Counted from the first letter of the stretch, positions 27,106 through 35,814 are shown. The stretch is DNA of 64,000 bases from Micromonospora chalcea (GCF_002926165.1 NZ_MAGP01000110.1:1-64000); one strand, 5' to 3'. A program made the numbers and translations. Notes: generated by a model from the sequence alone, not told the origin.

Positions 27106-27168
27106 TCTGGCACCAGTGACGTCGGCGTGCGATCCCGCATGCCGTGAACCCGCAGGGAGGTCAGCGCG

Positions 27169-28263
27169 ATGAGCGGTGGTGACAAGCTCGATTTCGAGAT
27201 CCGTCCGAATCCCGCGCCGGTATCCGCCGCCGACCGGGCCGCCCTGCTGGCGAACCCCGGTTTCGGCCGGGTCTTCACCGACCACATGGTCACCATCCGC
27301 TACGCCGAGGGCAAGGGCTGGTACGACGCCCGCCTGGAGGCGCGCGCGCCGATCCCGATGGACCCGGCCGCGGCGGTCCTGCACTACGCGCAGGAGATCT
27401 TCGAAGGGCTGAAGGCGTACCGCACCGGCGACGCGGTGACGATGTTCCGCCCGGAGGCCAACGCGGCCCGGTTCAGCGCGTCCGCCCGCCGGCTCGCCAT
27501 GCCGGAGCTGCCGGAGGCGACGTTCGTGGAGTCGCTGCGCCGCCTGGTCGAGATCGACCAGGCGTGGATCCCGGAGCACGAGGACGCCAGCCTCTACCTG
27601 CGTCCGTTCATGTTCGCCAGCGAGGTCTTCCTCGGCGTGCGCCCGGCCAACGAATACCTGTACTGCGTCATCGCCTCGCCGGCCGGGGCGTACTTCTCCG
27701 GCGGGGTGAAGCCGGTGACGGTCTGGGTCTCGCCGGACTACACCCGGGCCGCGCCCGGCGGCACCGGCGCGGCGAAGTGCGGCGGCAACTACGCCGCGTA
27801 GCTCGCGGCGCAGGCCGAGGCGATCGAGGCGGGCTGCGACCAGGTGGTCTTCCTGGACGCGGTCGAGCGGCGCTACGTGGACGAGCTGGGCGGCATGAAC
27901 GTCTTCTTCGTCTACGACGACGGCAGCATCGTCACCCCGCCGCTGGGCGGCACGATCCTGCCCGGCATCACCCGCGACGCGATCCTCACCCTGGCCGCCG
28001 AGGTCGGGCACGAGGTGCGGGAGGCGCCGGTCAGTTTCGCCGACTGGCAGGCGGACGCGGCGAGCGGGCGGCTGCGCGAGGTGTTCGCCTGCGGCACGGC
28101 CGCTGTCGTCACCCCGATCGGCGGCGTGCGCTTCCCGGAGGGCGAGTTCCTCATCGGCGGCGGCGAGCCCGGCCAGGTCACCATGGCGCTGCGCCAGAAG
28201 CTGGTGGACATCCAGCGCGGTCGCGCCGAGGACCCGCACGGCTGGGTCACCCGGGTCATCTGA
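27169..28263 (+). pseudogene. ilvE: Branched-chain aminotransferase interrupted by in-frame TAG
   Basis: The frame encodes a full-length, 364-residue class IV PLP aminotransferase that makes valine, leucine and isoleucine from their keto acids, but codon 211 (27799-27801) is TAG. The first part ends GTGAAKCGGNYAA, with the PLP-binding Lys at residue 203. After the stop the same frame continues LAAQAEAIEAGCDQVVFLDA to the normal C-terminus at 28263 with no other defect. Relatives have Ser here (NYAAS), and TCG to TAG is one base change. GGGAGG (27154-27159) supports ATG 27169. It is a recent nonsense mutation, a sequence error or a read-through case. As read, a 210-residue product without the second half would be inactive. 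Confidence 0.85.
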
Positions 28264-28271
28264 CCGCCCGA

Positions 28272-28313
28272 CCGCGCGGTGAGCAGCGAGTCCGCTCCCT
28301 GCTCACCGCGCGG
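28272..28313. terminator. Perfect 15-bp hairpin between ilvE and phosphatase gene
   Basis: CCGCGCGGTGAGCAG (28272-28286) pairs perfectly with CTGCTCACCGCGCGG (28299-28313). The 12-nt loop can add a GAG/CTC stem. It lies between two convergent stops (28263 and 28316), so it probably terminates both strands. No T-run. Confidence 0.75.
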
Positions 28314-28315
28314 CG

Positions 28316-29056
28316 TCAGTCCAGCAGGTGGGTGCGCAGCGACTCCAGCTGCGTCTCGGTGACGCCCGCGTGGTTCAGGTAACCCTCGACCGAGCCGTGG
28401 CCGGCGCGCAGCTCGGCCAGGAACAGCTCCATCGTCTCGGCCGGTGACTCCAGGAACGGCGGCGGCGGTTCCTCCGCGTCCGGCAGCGTGGCGCGGACCC
28501 ACTCGGTGAAACGCTGCGACGCCGCGGTGCTGAGCGCGTAGTCGGCGACCACGTCCTCGTCGGGCACCCCGAGCACGGAGAGCGTGAGCGCGCAGACGAT
28601 GCCGGTGCGGTCCTTTCCGGCGACGCAGTGCACCACCACCGGCGCGTTGGCGCTGTCCGCGATCAGCCCGACCGCCTCGGCGAGCCCGGCGGTCCCGGTA
28701 CGCGCCAGGTCGGCGTACCGGTCGGCCAGGTAGCGGGCCAGGCTGACGCCGGAGGCGTCGAACCGGTTCGCGCCCCAGTCGGCGTGCTCGGGGTGGATGT
28801 GCCGGTAGGCGAGCCCGTCGTAGGCGGGCACCCGCCCGTCGCGTTCCACCTCGGTGGGGCGGCGCAGGTCGATCACGGTACGGATGCCGAGCGCGGTGAA
28901 CGCCGCCCGGTCGGTCTCGTCGATGCGGTGCAGCGAGTCGGAACGGTAGAGCCGGCCGCGGCGCACGGTGCGCCCGTCCTGAGCGGCGTATCCGCCGACG
29001 TCGCGGAAGTTGAACAGGGTGGGGAAGGGGCTCTGCGGGGCGTCCACATCCGACAC
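28316..29056 (-). CDS. Protein-tyrosine phosphatase, PTP-like
   Basis: About 246 residues. The N-terminal NFRDVGGYAAQDGRTVRRG and the P-loop HCVAGKDRTG (catalytic Cys144, then Arg) are those of the actinobacterial/proteobacterial tyrosine phosphatases with a lipid- and phosphotyrosine-phosphatase fold (Y_phosphatase3, MptpB type). No signal peptide. I chose GTG 29056; the frame is open further upstream but runs antisense through another gene. It is next to a PRC-barrel gene and has no clear functional link to ilvE. Confidence 0.88.
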   Translation of the reverse strand: MSDVDAPQSPFPTLFNFRDVGGYAAQDGRTVRRGRLYRSDSLHRIDETDRAAFTALGIRTVIDLRRPTEVERDGRVPAYDGLAYRHIHPEHADWGANRFDASGVSLARYLADRYADLARTGTAGLAEAVGLIADSANAPVVVHCVAGKDRTGIVCALTLSVLGVPDEDVVADYALSTAASQRFTEWVRATLPDAEEPPPPFLESPAETMELFLAELRAGHGSVEGYLNHAGVTETQLESLRTHLLD

Positions 29057-29106
29057 GGTACGGCCGGCGGGGCGTTCCCACGTCCCCGCCGGCCGCCGCC
29101 GCGGTG

Positions 29107-29571
29107 TCAGATGCGCGGCGGCACGTCCGGCGGCAGCGCCGAGTGGCTCTCGCCGTAGTAGCCGCCGAGCCGGTCCCGGTAGCCCGGGTCGGCGTGGCTG
29201 GACTCGTCGTACTCCGGGGCGGCCTTGATCTGGTCCTTCTCCCGGTCGACGTGCACGGTGCGGGCGTCGTGGTCGACGTGGTTCACGGTCCCGGCCGGGA
29301 GCATCACCTTCTTGCCGAAGATCCACGGCCCGGTGTCCACGACCAGGTAGCTGTCGTCCACCTCGTGGCTCGCCCGGTCGATCTTGCCGATGGCGCCGTC
29401 GGTGGCCTCGACCTTGTAGCCGGTCAGGTCGGCGCTCGCCACGCCCGCCTCGTCGCGGTAGCGCCACGGGTCGAAGGCGCCCGCCGGGGTGCCCCCGGCG
29501 ACGGTGCCCCGGCCGTCGTCGAGGATCGGCTCGGTGCCGCCGTGCGTGGCGCGCGGGTCCAGTCCGTCCAT
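29107..29571 (-). CDS. PRC-barrel domain protein
   Basis: A 154-residue protein. The middle (about residues 45-110) is a PRC-barrel: LTGYKVEATDGAIGKIDRAS, DSYLVVDTGPWIFGKKVMLP and VNHVDHDARTVHVD. The C-terminal end is a charged Gly/Tyr-rich tail (YRDRLGGYYGES). PRC-barrel proteins of this kind are abundant in actinobacteria and often stress-linked; no function is known. ATG 29571 is the start. Confidence 0.85.
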   Translation of the reverse strand: MDGLDPRATHGGTEPILDDGRGTVAGGTPAGAFDPWRYRDEAGVASADLTGYKVEATDGAIGKIDRASHEVDDSYLVVDTGPWIFGKKVMLPAGTVNHVDHDARTVHVDREKDQIKAAPEYDESSHADPGYRDRLGGYYGESHSALPPDVPPRI

Positions 29572-29678
29572 GTGCCGCCTCCCGTCCCCAGGGCCGCGGC
29601 CGTCGCGGCGCCGTCATCAGTCGGGAGGGTTACCCACCCTGTCCGGGCACCAACCCGACGGCGGCCGGCCCGCCCACG

Positions 29679-29718
29679 CCGAGGGGCCGGCGCCACGGTG
29701 GTGACGCCGGCCCCTCGG
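29679..29718 (-). terminator. Terminator hairpin after ahpCD
   Basis: CCGAGGGGCCGGCG (29679-29692) pairs perfectly with CGCCGGCCCCTCGG (29705-29718) over a 12-nt loop that can add a CAC/GTG stem. It lies 46 bp after the end of ahpD in its direction of transcription. Confidence 0.65.
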
Positions 29719-29764
29719 GAGGTCGGCCCGCGCGGCGCCGGTCGGGCGCGTCCGGGCCGGTGGA

Positions 29765-30295
29765 TCAGGCCAGCGCGGCCTCCGCGTCCAGGGTCACCGC
29801 GGCGGCGTGTACGACGGCGGCGATCCGCAGCCCCTCGTGCACCTGCTCCCGGCTGAACCCGGCGGCGCGCAGCGTCTTCTCGTGCGACTCCAGGCAGACG
29901 CCGCAGCCGGTGATCGCCGAGACGGCGAGGCACCACAGCTCGAAGTCGGTCTTCTCCACGCCGGGGCGGGCGATGATCTGCATCCGCAGCCGGGCCGGCA
30001 GCGACGCGTACTGCTCGTCGCCGATCAGGTGCTTGGCCCGGTAGTAGACGTTGTTCATCGCCATGACCGCAGCCGCGCCCTTGGCCGCCGCGACCGCCTC
30101 GGGCGTGAGGTGACCGGCCGCCTCGGCGGCGATCTCCCGCAGCACCACCGGGTTGCGGGCCGCCACCGCGCAGGCCAGGGCGGTGCCCCACGCCTGCTCC
30201 GGCTTCAGCGTCGAGGTGGTGATGGTGGAGCCGAGGTTGAGCCGGATGTCCTTGGCGTACTCGGGCAGGCCCGCCTTGATCGCGTCCAGGCCCAT
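29765..30295 (-). CDS. ahpD: Alkyl hydroperoxide reductase AhpD
   Basis: A 176-residue all-helical AhpD. The redox CxxC is CGVCLESHE near the C-terminal third, followed by the catalytic His. It is the electron-donating adapter that re-reduces AhpC, as known from Mycobacterium tuberculosis. ATG 30295 lies 2 bp after the ahpC stop, so the two are co-translated; a longer frame to 30370 overlaps ahpC. Confidence 0.94.
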   Translation of the reverse strand: MGLDAIKAGLPEYAKDIRLNLGSTITTSTLKPEQAWGTALACAVAARNPVVLREIAAEAAGHLTPEAVAAAKGAAAVMAMNNVYYRAKHLIGDEQYASLPARLRMQIIARPGVEKTDFELWCLAVSAITGCGVCLESHEKTLRAAGFSREQVHEGLRIAAVVHAAAVTLDAEAALA

Positions 30296-30297
30296 GG

Positions 30298-30858
30298 TCA
30301 GGCCCCGGCGCCGGCGAGGAGCGCGTTGGCGTCGAGCGTCGCGCCGCCCTTGTTCCAGTTGCACGGGCACAGCTCGTCGGTCTGGAGCGCGTCGAGCACC
30401 CGCAGCACCTCGGAGACGTTACGGCCGACCGAACCGGCGGTCACCATGACGAACTGGATCTCGTTGTTCGGGTCCACGATGAAGGTGGCCCGCTGCGCGA
30501 CACCGTCGGCGCCGAGCACGCCGCAGGCGGAGGTCAGCTCACGCTTGATGTCGCTGAGCATCGGGAAGGGCAGCTCGCGCAGGTCCGGGTGGTCCTTGCG
30601 CCAGGCGTAGTGGACGAACTCGTTGTCGACGGAGACGCCGAGCACCTGGGCGTCGCGGTCGGCGAACTCGCCGTTGAGGCGGCCGAACTCGGCGATCTCG
30701 GTGGGGCAGACGAAGGTGAAGTCCTTCGGCCAGAAGAACACGACGCGCCACTGGCCCTCGTGGGACTTGTGGTTGATCGTCTCGAACGCCTTGTCGGCGT
30801 CGAGCGACACGCAGGCGGTGAGTTCGTACTCGGGGAAGTGGTCACCGACAGTGAGCAC
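30298..30858 (-). CDS. ahpC: Alkyl hydroperoxide reductase AhpC (peroxiredoxin)
   Basis: A 186-residue two-Cys peroxiredoxin that reduces H2O2, organic peroxides and peroxynitrite. The peroxidatic Cys is in DFTFVCPTEIAEF, and the C-terminal region has DELCPCNWNKGG with the resolving cysteines of the actinobacterial form. GTG 30858 has AAGGAGG on the minus strand 5-6 nt upstream. First gene of ahpCD. Its upstream region contains CCAGTAACTGG at 30896-30906, a possible operator. There is no oxyR in the window. Confidence 0.95.
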   Translation of the reverse strand: MLTVGDHFPEYELTACVSLDADKAFETINHKSHEGQWRVVFFWPKDFTFVCPTEIAEFGRLNGEFADRDAQVLGVSVDNEFVHYAWRKDHPDLRELPFPMLSDIKRELTSACGVLGADGVAQRATFIVDPNNEIQFVMVTAGSVGRNVSEVLRVLDALQTDELCPCNWNKGGATLDANALLAGAGA

Positions 30859-31048
30859 GGGTCCTCCTTGAGCGTGACCCGGCAGCACCGCCGGGCCAGT
30901 AACTGGATCTGTTCAAGATTCTTCCGCAGCCCTGTTTGCGCTCGTGGCGGGCGGTGGCCGGGTGTGAAGGCGGTCACCAGCCCCGCGATCGTCCCGGAAT
31001 ATGGGTTTCGCCTCCCAAAAGCGGGGGCGGGGTGGCAGAGTACTGGTC

Positions 31049-31081
31049 GTGACCAGCTTCGTCCTGATCATTAGCAGCTAG
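31049..31081 (+). CDS. cimA leader peptide, MTSFVLIISS
   Basis: A 10-codon ORF, GTG start to TAG, reading Met-Thr-Ser-Phe-Val-Leu-Ile-Ile-Ser-Ser. Four consecutive codons (GTC CTG ATC ATT) specify the three branched-chain amino acids; ATT is a rare codon here. It is directly followed by a hairpin and an intrinsic terminator. This is the layout of a ribosome-mediated attenuation leader controlling the gene downstream. Confidence 0.8.
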   Translation: MTSFVLIISS

Positions 31082-31139
31082 CGCGCCGGCCTTCCCTCGC
31101 CGAGCGCGCAGACCTCCCGCATCCGCGGGGGGTCTTTTT
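31081..31139 (+). terminator. cimA attenuator: hairpin and rho-independent terminator
   Basis: The first hairpin pairs GCGCGCCGGC (31081-31090) with GCCGAGCGCGC (31099-31109), one A bulged. The terminator pairs GACCTCCCGC (31111-31120) with GCGGGGGGTC (31125-31134), one T-G wobble, loop ATCC, then TTTTT (31135-31139). It ends 37 bp before cimA. A stalled ribosome on the leader peptide would cover the first hairpin's 5' arm. I did not find an unambiguous antiterminator. Confidence 0.8.
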
Positions 31140-31176
31140 GTTTGCGCCCCAGGACGGACACGAGAAGAGGACTCCG

Positions 31177-32775
31177 ATGACCTTCCAGGTGTACGACACG
31201 ACGCTGCGCGACGGCGCCCAGCGCGAAGGACTCACGTACTCGGTGGTCGACAAGCTGGCGGTGGCCCGCCTGCTCGACGACCTCGGGGTCGGCTTCATCG
31301 AGGGGGGCTGGCCGGGCGCGGTGCCCAAGGACACCGAGTTCTTCCGCCGGGCCCGCACCGAGCTGGAACTGCGGCACGCGATCCTGGTCGCCTTCGGCGC
31401 CACCCGCAAGGCCGGCCTCGCGGTCGAGGACGACCCGCAGGTGCGCGGGCTGCTCGACGCGCAGACCCCGGCCGTCGCCCTGGTCGCCAAGGCGGACCTG
31501 CGGCACGTGGAACGCGCGCTGCGCACCACCGCCGAGGAGAACCTCGCCATGGTCCGCGACACCGTGTCGTACCTGGTGGCGCAGGGCCGGCGGGTCTTCG
31601 TCGACGGGGAGCACTGCTACGACGGGTTCCGCTTCGACCCGGGCTACACCGCCGCCGTGGCGGAGACCGCGCTGGCCGCCGGCGCCGAGCGCTTCGTCCT
31701 CTGCGACACCAACGGCGGCATGCTGCCCTCCCAGGTCACCGCCGTGATCGAAGGGCTGGTGGCGCGCACCGGGATCGCGCCGGAACGGCTCGGCATGCAC
31801 GCGCAGAACGACACCGCCTGCGCGGTCGCCAACACCATCGCCGCCGTCGAGGCCGGCGTCCGCCACGTGCAGGGCACCGCCAACGGGTACGGCGAGCGCC
31901 CCGGCAACGCCGACATCTTCGCGATCGTCGCCAATCTTCAGCTCAAGCTGGGCATGCCCGTCCTACCGGAGGGCTGCCTGGAACAGATGGTGCGGGTCTC
32001 GCACGCCATCGCCGAGATCGCCAACATCGCCCCCGACACCCACCAGGCCTACGTCGGGGCCGCCGCCTTCGCTCACAAGGCGGGGCTGCACGCGAGCGCG
32101 ATCAAGGTCGACCCGTTGCTCTACAACCACGTGGAACCCACCGTGGTGGGCAACGACATGCGGATCCTGGTGACCGAGATGGCCGGCCGGGCCAGCATCG
32201 AGCTCAAGAGCCGTGAGCTCGGTCTGGACCTGGCCGGCCATCCGGACACCCTGTCCAAGGTCACCGGGCGGGTCAAGGAGCTGGAGGCCGACGGCTGGTC
32301 GTTCGAGGCCGCCGACGCCTCGTTCGAACTGCTGGTCCGCTCGGAACTGCCGGGCGCGGCGCCGGTCCGGCCGTTCACGCTGGAGTCGTACCGGGTGCTG
32401 GTCGAGCACCGCGAGGACGGCGCGGTGGTCTCCGAGGCCACGGTGAAGATCCGGGTACGCGGCGAGCGGGTGATCGCCACCGCCGAGGGCAACGGCCCGG
32501 TCAACGCGCTGGACGAGGCGTTGCGGGTGGCGCTGTCCCGGCACTACCCGGAGCTGCGCGAGTTCCAGCTGGCCGACTACAAGGTCCGCATCCTGGAGGG
32601 CAGCCACGGCACCGGCGCGGTGACGCGCGTACTCGTGGAGACCGCCGGGGCGGGCCGCGACTGGACCACCGTGGGCGTGCACCCGAACGTGGTCGAGGCC
32701 AGCTGGCACGCGCTCGTCGACGCGCTCACCTACGGCCTGGACCGGACCCGCGTGACGGGCGGGACCGCGGCCTGA
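31177..32775 (+). CDS. cimA: (R)-citramalate synthase
   Basis: A 532-residue enzyme that condenses pyruvate and acetyl-CoA to citramalate, the committed step of the threonine-independent isoleucine route. It starts TFQVYDTTLRDGAQREG, the HMGL-like signature; the metal-binding His pair is in MHAQNDTACAVANT. The C-terminal ~160 residues form the LeuA-type allosteric dimer domain. Length and layout fit the long CimA of actinobacteria (TIGR00977-type), not LeuA. ATG 31177 follows AAGAGGA. It is preceded by an attenuator reading Val-Leu-Ile-Ile. Close neighbours ilvBNC, leuB, leuCD, ilvD and ilvE complete the pathway. Confidence 0.94.
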   Translation: MTFQVYDTTLRDGAQREGLTYSVVDKLAVARLLDDLGVGFIEGGWPGAVPKDTEFFRRARTELELRHAILVAFGATRKAGLAVEDDPQVRGLLDAQTPAVALVAKADLRHVERALRTTAEENLAMVRDTVSYLVAQGRRVFVDGEHCYDGFRFDPGYTAAVAETALAAGAERFVLCDTNGGMLPSQVTAVIEGLVARTGIAPERLGMHAQNDTACAVANTIAAVEAGVRHVQGTANGYGERPGNADIFAIVANLQLKLGMPVLPEGCLEQMVRVSHAIAEIANIAPDTHQAYVGAAAFAHKAGLHASAIKVDPLLYNHVEPTVVGNDMRILVTEMAGRASIELKSRELGLDLAGHPDTLSKVTGRVKELEADGWSFEAADASFELLVRSELPGAAPVRPFTLESYRVLVEHREDGAVVSEATVKIRVRGERVIATAEGNGPVNALDEALRVALSRHYPELREFQLADYKVRILEGSHGTGAVTRVLVETAGAGRDWTTVGVHPNVVEASWHALVDALTYGLDRTRVTGGTAA

Positions 32776-32776
32776 C

Positions 32777-33769
32777 TCACCCGGCCGGCAGGCGCAGCTC
32801 GGCCAGCAACGCGCGGTGGTCGCTGCCCGGCACCGGGAAGGTGCCGGCGGCGCGCACCGCGATGCGCCGGTCCACCAGGACGTGGTCGATGGTGACCGGC
32901 GGGATCGGGTCGCCGTCGTACGGGCCCCAGGTGCCGCCGAACCCGGCACCGGCCGCGTCCGCCGCGTCGGTGTAACCGGTGGCGATCAGCTCCCGCAGCG
33001 CCGCGTGGTCGAGCGTCGCGTTGAAGTCCCCGGCCAGCACGCTCAGCCCGCCGTCCGGGGTGGCCGGCGGCTGGGCGCGCTGGTCGGTCCACCAGTCCGG
33101 CGCCACGTCCACCGCGTACGGCGCGGCCGGGTGCGCCGACTCCACCCGTAACGGCGGCGCGCCCGGCACCGTCACCGTCGCGTACGCCTGGGTGAAGAAG
33201 AACCCCTGGTTGCGGCGGTGCCCGGTGTCGCGCAGCGGGTGGCGGGCGTACACGCCGGAGCCGGTGGAGCCGACCTCGGGGCTCAGCGACCGGTAGGGCA
33301 GCAGCGTGGCCAGGCCGAGCCGGTCCAGCTCGGCCGCGAGCGCCGGGGTGAGCTCCTGCACCGTGAGCACGTCCACCCGCCGGACCCGGGCCAGGTCGAC
33401 AAGTCCCGCCGGGTCGGCCGAGCCGAGGCGCAGGTTGGCGGTGAGCAGCCGCAGCGTCGGCCCGTCGGCCGGGGGACGGGCGTCGGGGACCGCCCGGGGC
33501 GCCACCGCGCCGATCAGCGACAGCGCGGCGAGGGCCGCGACCACCGCCGGGGCCCGGCGCCGCAAGGCGCGCGCCGACACCGCCACGACCGGGGCCAGCG
33601 CGGCGACGTACGGCGTGAAGGCGATCGCCAGCACCAGCGGACCGCTTTCCAGCCCGGCCAGGCGTACCAGCGCCCAGGCGGCGACCGGCGCCGCTGCCAG
33701 CCAGCACGCGGCGGTGGCCCAGCGGCCGCCCCGGGTGCCGCCCCGGGACAGGTCCGGCGCTGTGATCAT
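32777..33769 (-). CDS. Membrane-anchored endonuclease/exonuclease/phosphatase family protein
   Basis: About 330 residues. Three hydrophobic segments cover the first ~90 residues. An EEP domain follows: LRLLTANLRLGSADPAGL, VLTVQELTP (metal-binding Glu), LAGDFNATLDHAALR and a terminal GSDHRALLAEL. The family includes nucleases and phosphodiesterases such as sphingomyelinase-like enzymes; the EEP domain probably faces outside. The ATG at 33769 is used; the end lies 2 bp from the cimA stop (convergent). A second, unrelated-length EEP protein is at 49183-51174. Confidence 0.87.
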   Translation of the reverse strand: MITAPDLSRGGTRGGRWATAACWLAAAPVAAWALVRLAGLESGPLVLAIAFTPYVAALAPVVAVSARALRRRAPAVVAALAALSLIGAVAPRAVPDARPPADGPTLRLLTANLRLGSADPAGLVDLARVRRVDVLTVQELTPALAAELDRLGLATLLPYRSLSPEVGSTGSGVYARHPLRDTGHRRNQGFFFTQAYATVTVPGAPPLRVESAHPAAPYAVDVAPDWWTDQRAQPPATPDGGLSVLAGDFNATLDHAALRELIATGYTDAADAAGAGFGGTWGPYDGDPIPPVTIDHVLVDRRIAVRAAGTFPVPGSDHRALLAELRLPAG

Positions 33770-33884
33770 GGCCGTCAGGCTACCCGGGTCCGCGCTGCCG
33801 CGATGCCCGGCGAAACAATTTCGTGAATGCTCGACCGCAATTTCTGAGCACTTTTTCGATCGGTCGGACACGCAATATGAGCTA

Positions 33885-33914
33885 TTGACCGCCCGCGTTT
33901 TCCGGTGCTACGTT
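33885..33914 (+). promoter_or_regulatory. Candidate promoter of the secreted protein gene
   Basis: TTGACC (33885-33890), an 18-bp spacer, then TACGTT (33909-33914). It sits in a clearly AT-richer patch (33820-33920), leaving a leader of about 130 bp before the ATG at 34051. Confidence 0.5.
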
Positions 33915-34050
33915 CCCCCTGGTTGAGACGTCGCGACTCTCTGTAGTAAGGCCAGCTCACGAGCGGTGCGCTCCCCGGGCGGATTCCCGATGATCCGCAA
34001 TTTGACGCGCGCAGTCGCCGTATCACCACGGTTTAACCAAGGGAGAAATC

Positions 34051-34572
34051 ATGGCCACATTCTTCAAGCGAAAGGCGACGGTGGTGGCGCTCGCCGCGCT
34101 GTCCCTCACCCTGGCTGGTGGAGGGATCGCCGCGGCCGCCCAGGCGGAGGCGCGACCCCAGCCCGGCGCCCGGCACAGCACCGCGCAGCCGCCGGTGACC
34201 GCCGCCGAGCGGCAGGCCGCCCGCGCCGCCATGCGGGCCACGCTGGCCCCGCCGGCCCCCGGTCAGGTCGCCTGGGCGGTCGTGTCGGCGAACGGGACGC
34301 TGCTGCAGCACTCCGGCAACGTGGTGTCCTCGCTCCGGTTCGTACCCGGCCCGGGCGTGTCCGCCGGGCAGTACCAGGTGCTGTTCGACTACGACGTGAG
34401 TCAGAAGTCGTACCAGGTGTCTATCGGGACGAACGACTCGGCGAACGTGCCGCCGGGCGGCGAGATCTCGGCCGCGCCGCGCACGCTGACCCCCAACGCG
34501 GTCTTCGTGCAGACCCGCAACTCCACCGGCGGCTTCGCCGACCGGCCGTTCCACATCCTGGTCGCCAACTGA
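34051..34572 (+). CDS. Secreted hypothetical protein
   Basis: A 173-residue protein with a classical Sec signal: KRK, a hydrophobic core and a likely cleavage near AAAAQA. The mature part starts with a Pro/Ala-rich stretch, then a single ~95-residue domain (VAWAVVSANGTLLQHSGNV to RPFHILVAN) that looks mostly beta-strand and may be a small surface or extracellular binding domain. I do not recognise the family. AAGGGAG precedes the ATG. A long AT-rich leader upstream and a terminator downstream suggest a separately and strongly expressed gene. Confidence 0.75.
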   Translation: MATFFKRKATVVALAALSLTLAGGGIAAAAQAEARPQPGARHSTAQPPVTAAERQAARAAMRATLAPPAPGQVAWAVVSANGTLLQHSGNVVSSLRFVPGPGVSAGQYQVLFDYDVSQKSYQVSIGTNDSANVPPGGEISAAPRTLTPNAVFVQTRNSTGGFADRPFHILVAN

Positions 34573-34586
34573 CCCGTCCGGCCGCG

Positions 34587-34616
34587 CACCGGCCTCCGCT
34601 GCGGCGGGGGCCGGTG
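34587..34616 (+). terminator. Terminator hairpin after the secreted protein gene
   Basis: CACCGGCCTCCG (34587-34598) pairs with CGGGGGCCGGTG (34605-34616) with one T-G wobble and a 6-nt loop, 14 bp after the stop. No T-run. Confidence 0.65.
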
Positions 34617-34764
34617 TCGTGTTCCGTCCCGGTCCCGCCCGGACCGATGGGGTTCGCGCCGTTGCCGCCCGATCGGGGAGATGCTGCCCGTCCGGTTCGG
34701 CCACTGCCGGTCCGGGTCCGATAATCCGACGTTTGTCGCCGGTCCGGCCCGGGAAGCAAGCACC

Positions 34765-35814
34765 GTGACGGACATCTCGGACACCCTGGCCAGCGTGCCC
34801 AGCCCGGTCGATGCCGACGCGAGCGGCGTCGAGCTGGAACAGACCCTCGCCGAGGTCAAACGCGTGATCGTCGGGCAGGATCGGCTCGTCGAACGCCTGC
34901 TCACCGCCCTCATCGCCGACGGTCACTGCCTGCTGGAGGGCGTACCGGGGGTGGCCAAGACGCTCGCGGCGCAGACCCTCGCCACAGTGGTCGGCGGCAC
35001 CTTCTCCCGGATCCAGTTCACGCCCGACCTGGTGCCCTCCGACATCGTCGGCACCCGCATCTACCGCGCCTCGACCGAGCAGTTCGACGTGGAGCTGGGA
35101 CCGATCATGGCGAACCTCGTGCTCGCCGACGAGATCAACCGGGCCCCGGCCAAGGTGCAGTCGGCCCTGCTGGAGGCGATGGCCGAGCGGCAGGTCTCGA
35201 TCGGCGGGCGGAGCTGGCCGGTGCCGGAGCCGTTCCTGGTCCTGGCCACCCAGAACCCGATCGAGTCCGAGGGCGTCTACCAGCTCCCCGAGGCGCAACG
35301 CGACCGCTTCCTCATGAAGGTCGTGGTCGACTACCCGAGCGACGCCGACGAGCTGGCCATCCTCTACCGGATGAGCACCGAGCGCCCCACCGCGAGCACC
35401 GTGCTCGACCCGATCCGGCTCCGGGAACTCCAGCGCCGCGCCACCGACGTCTTCGTCCACCACGCGCTCGCCGAGTACGTGGTCCGCCTCATCCTCGCCA
35501 CCCGCGACCCGCAACGCTTCGGCCTGCCCGACATCGCGCCGCTGCTGGCGTACGGGGCCAGCCCCCGGGCCACGCTCGGCCTGGTGGCCGCCGCCCGCGC
35601 GCAGGCACTCATCCACGGCCGCGACTACGTCCTCCCCGAGGACATCCGGGACCTGGCGGTGGACGTGCTGGCGCACCGGCTCGTGCTCACCTTCGACGCG
35701 GTCGCCGACGGGATCTCCGGCGAGGACGTGGTGCGCCGGGTGATCGAGGCGGTGCCACCACCCCGGCTGGTGAACGGGCCCACCGAGGCGGCGCCGGACC
35801 TGGCGGCGGCATGA
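34765..35814 (+). CDS. MoxR-type AAA+ ATPase
   Basis: About 349 residues. Walker A is LEGVPGVAKT, Walker B LVLADEINRAP, with sensor and arginine-finger segments LATQNPIE and PEAQRDRF. MoxR ATPases act as chaperones for VWA-domain partners. GTG 34765 has GGAAG about 10 nt upstream; the frame is open to 34681. GATAAT at 34720 may be its -10 element. The stop overlaps the next gene (ATGA), starting a MoxR-DUF58-VWA operon. Confidence 0.93.
   Translation: MTDISDTLASVPSPVDADASGVELEQTLAEVKRVIVGQDRLVERLLTALIADGHCLLEGVPGVAKTLAAQTLATVVGGTFSRIQFTPDLVPSDIVGTRIYRASTEQFDVELGPIMANLVLADEINRAPAKVQSALLEAMAERQVSIGGRSWPVPEPFLVLATQNPIESEGVYQLPEAQRDRFLMKVVVDYPSDADELAILYRMSTERPTASTVLDPIRLRELQRRATDVFVHHALAEYVVRLILATRDPQRFGLPDIAPLLAYGASPRATLGLVAAARAQALIHGRDYVLPEDIRDLAVDVLAHRLVLTFDAVADGISGEDVVRRVIEAVPPPRLVNGPTEAAPDLAAA

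Noticed and set aside
27802..28263. The second half of ilvE as an independent gene
   Set aside because: It is in the same frame as the first part and encodes only the C-terminal half of the aminotransferase. No ribosome binding site is visible before GTG 27844.
31177..32775. cimA as 2-isopropylmalate synthase (leuA)
   Set aside because: The N-terminal signature DTTLRDGAQREG and the overall length fit the CimA family, and actinobacterial LeuA proteins are longer with a different N-terminus.
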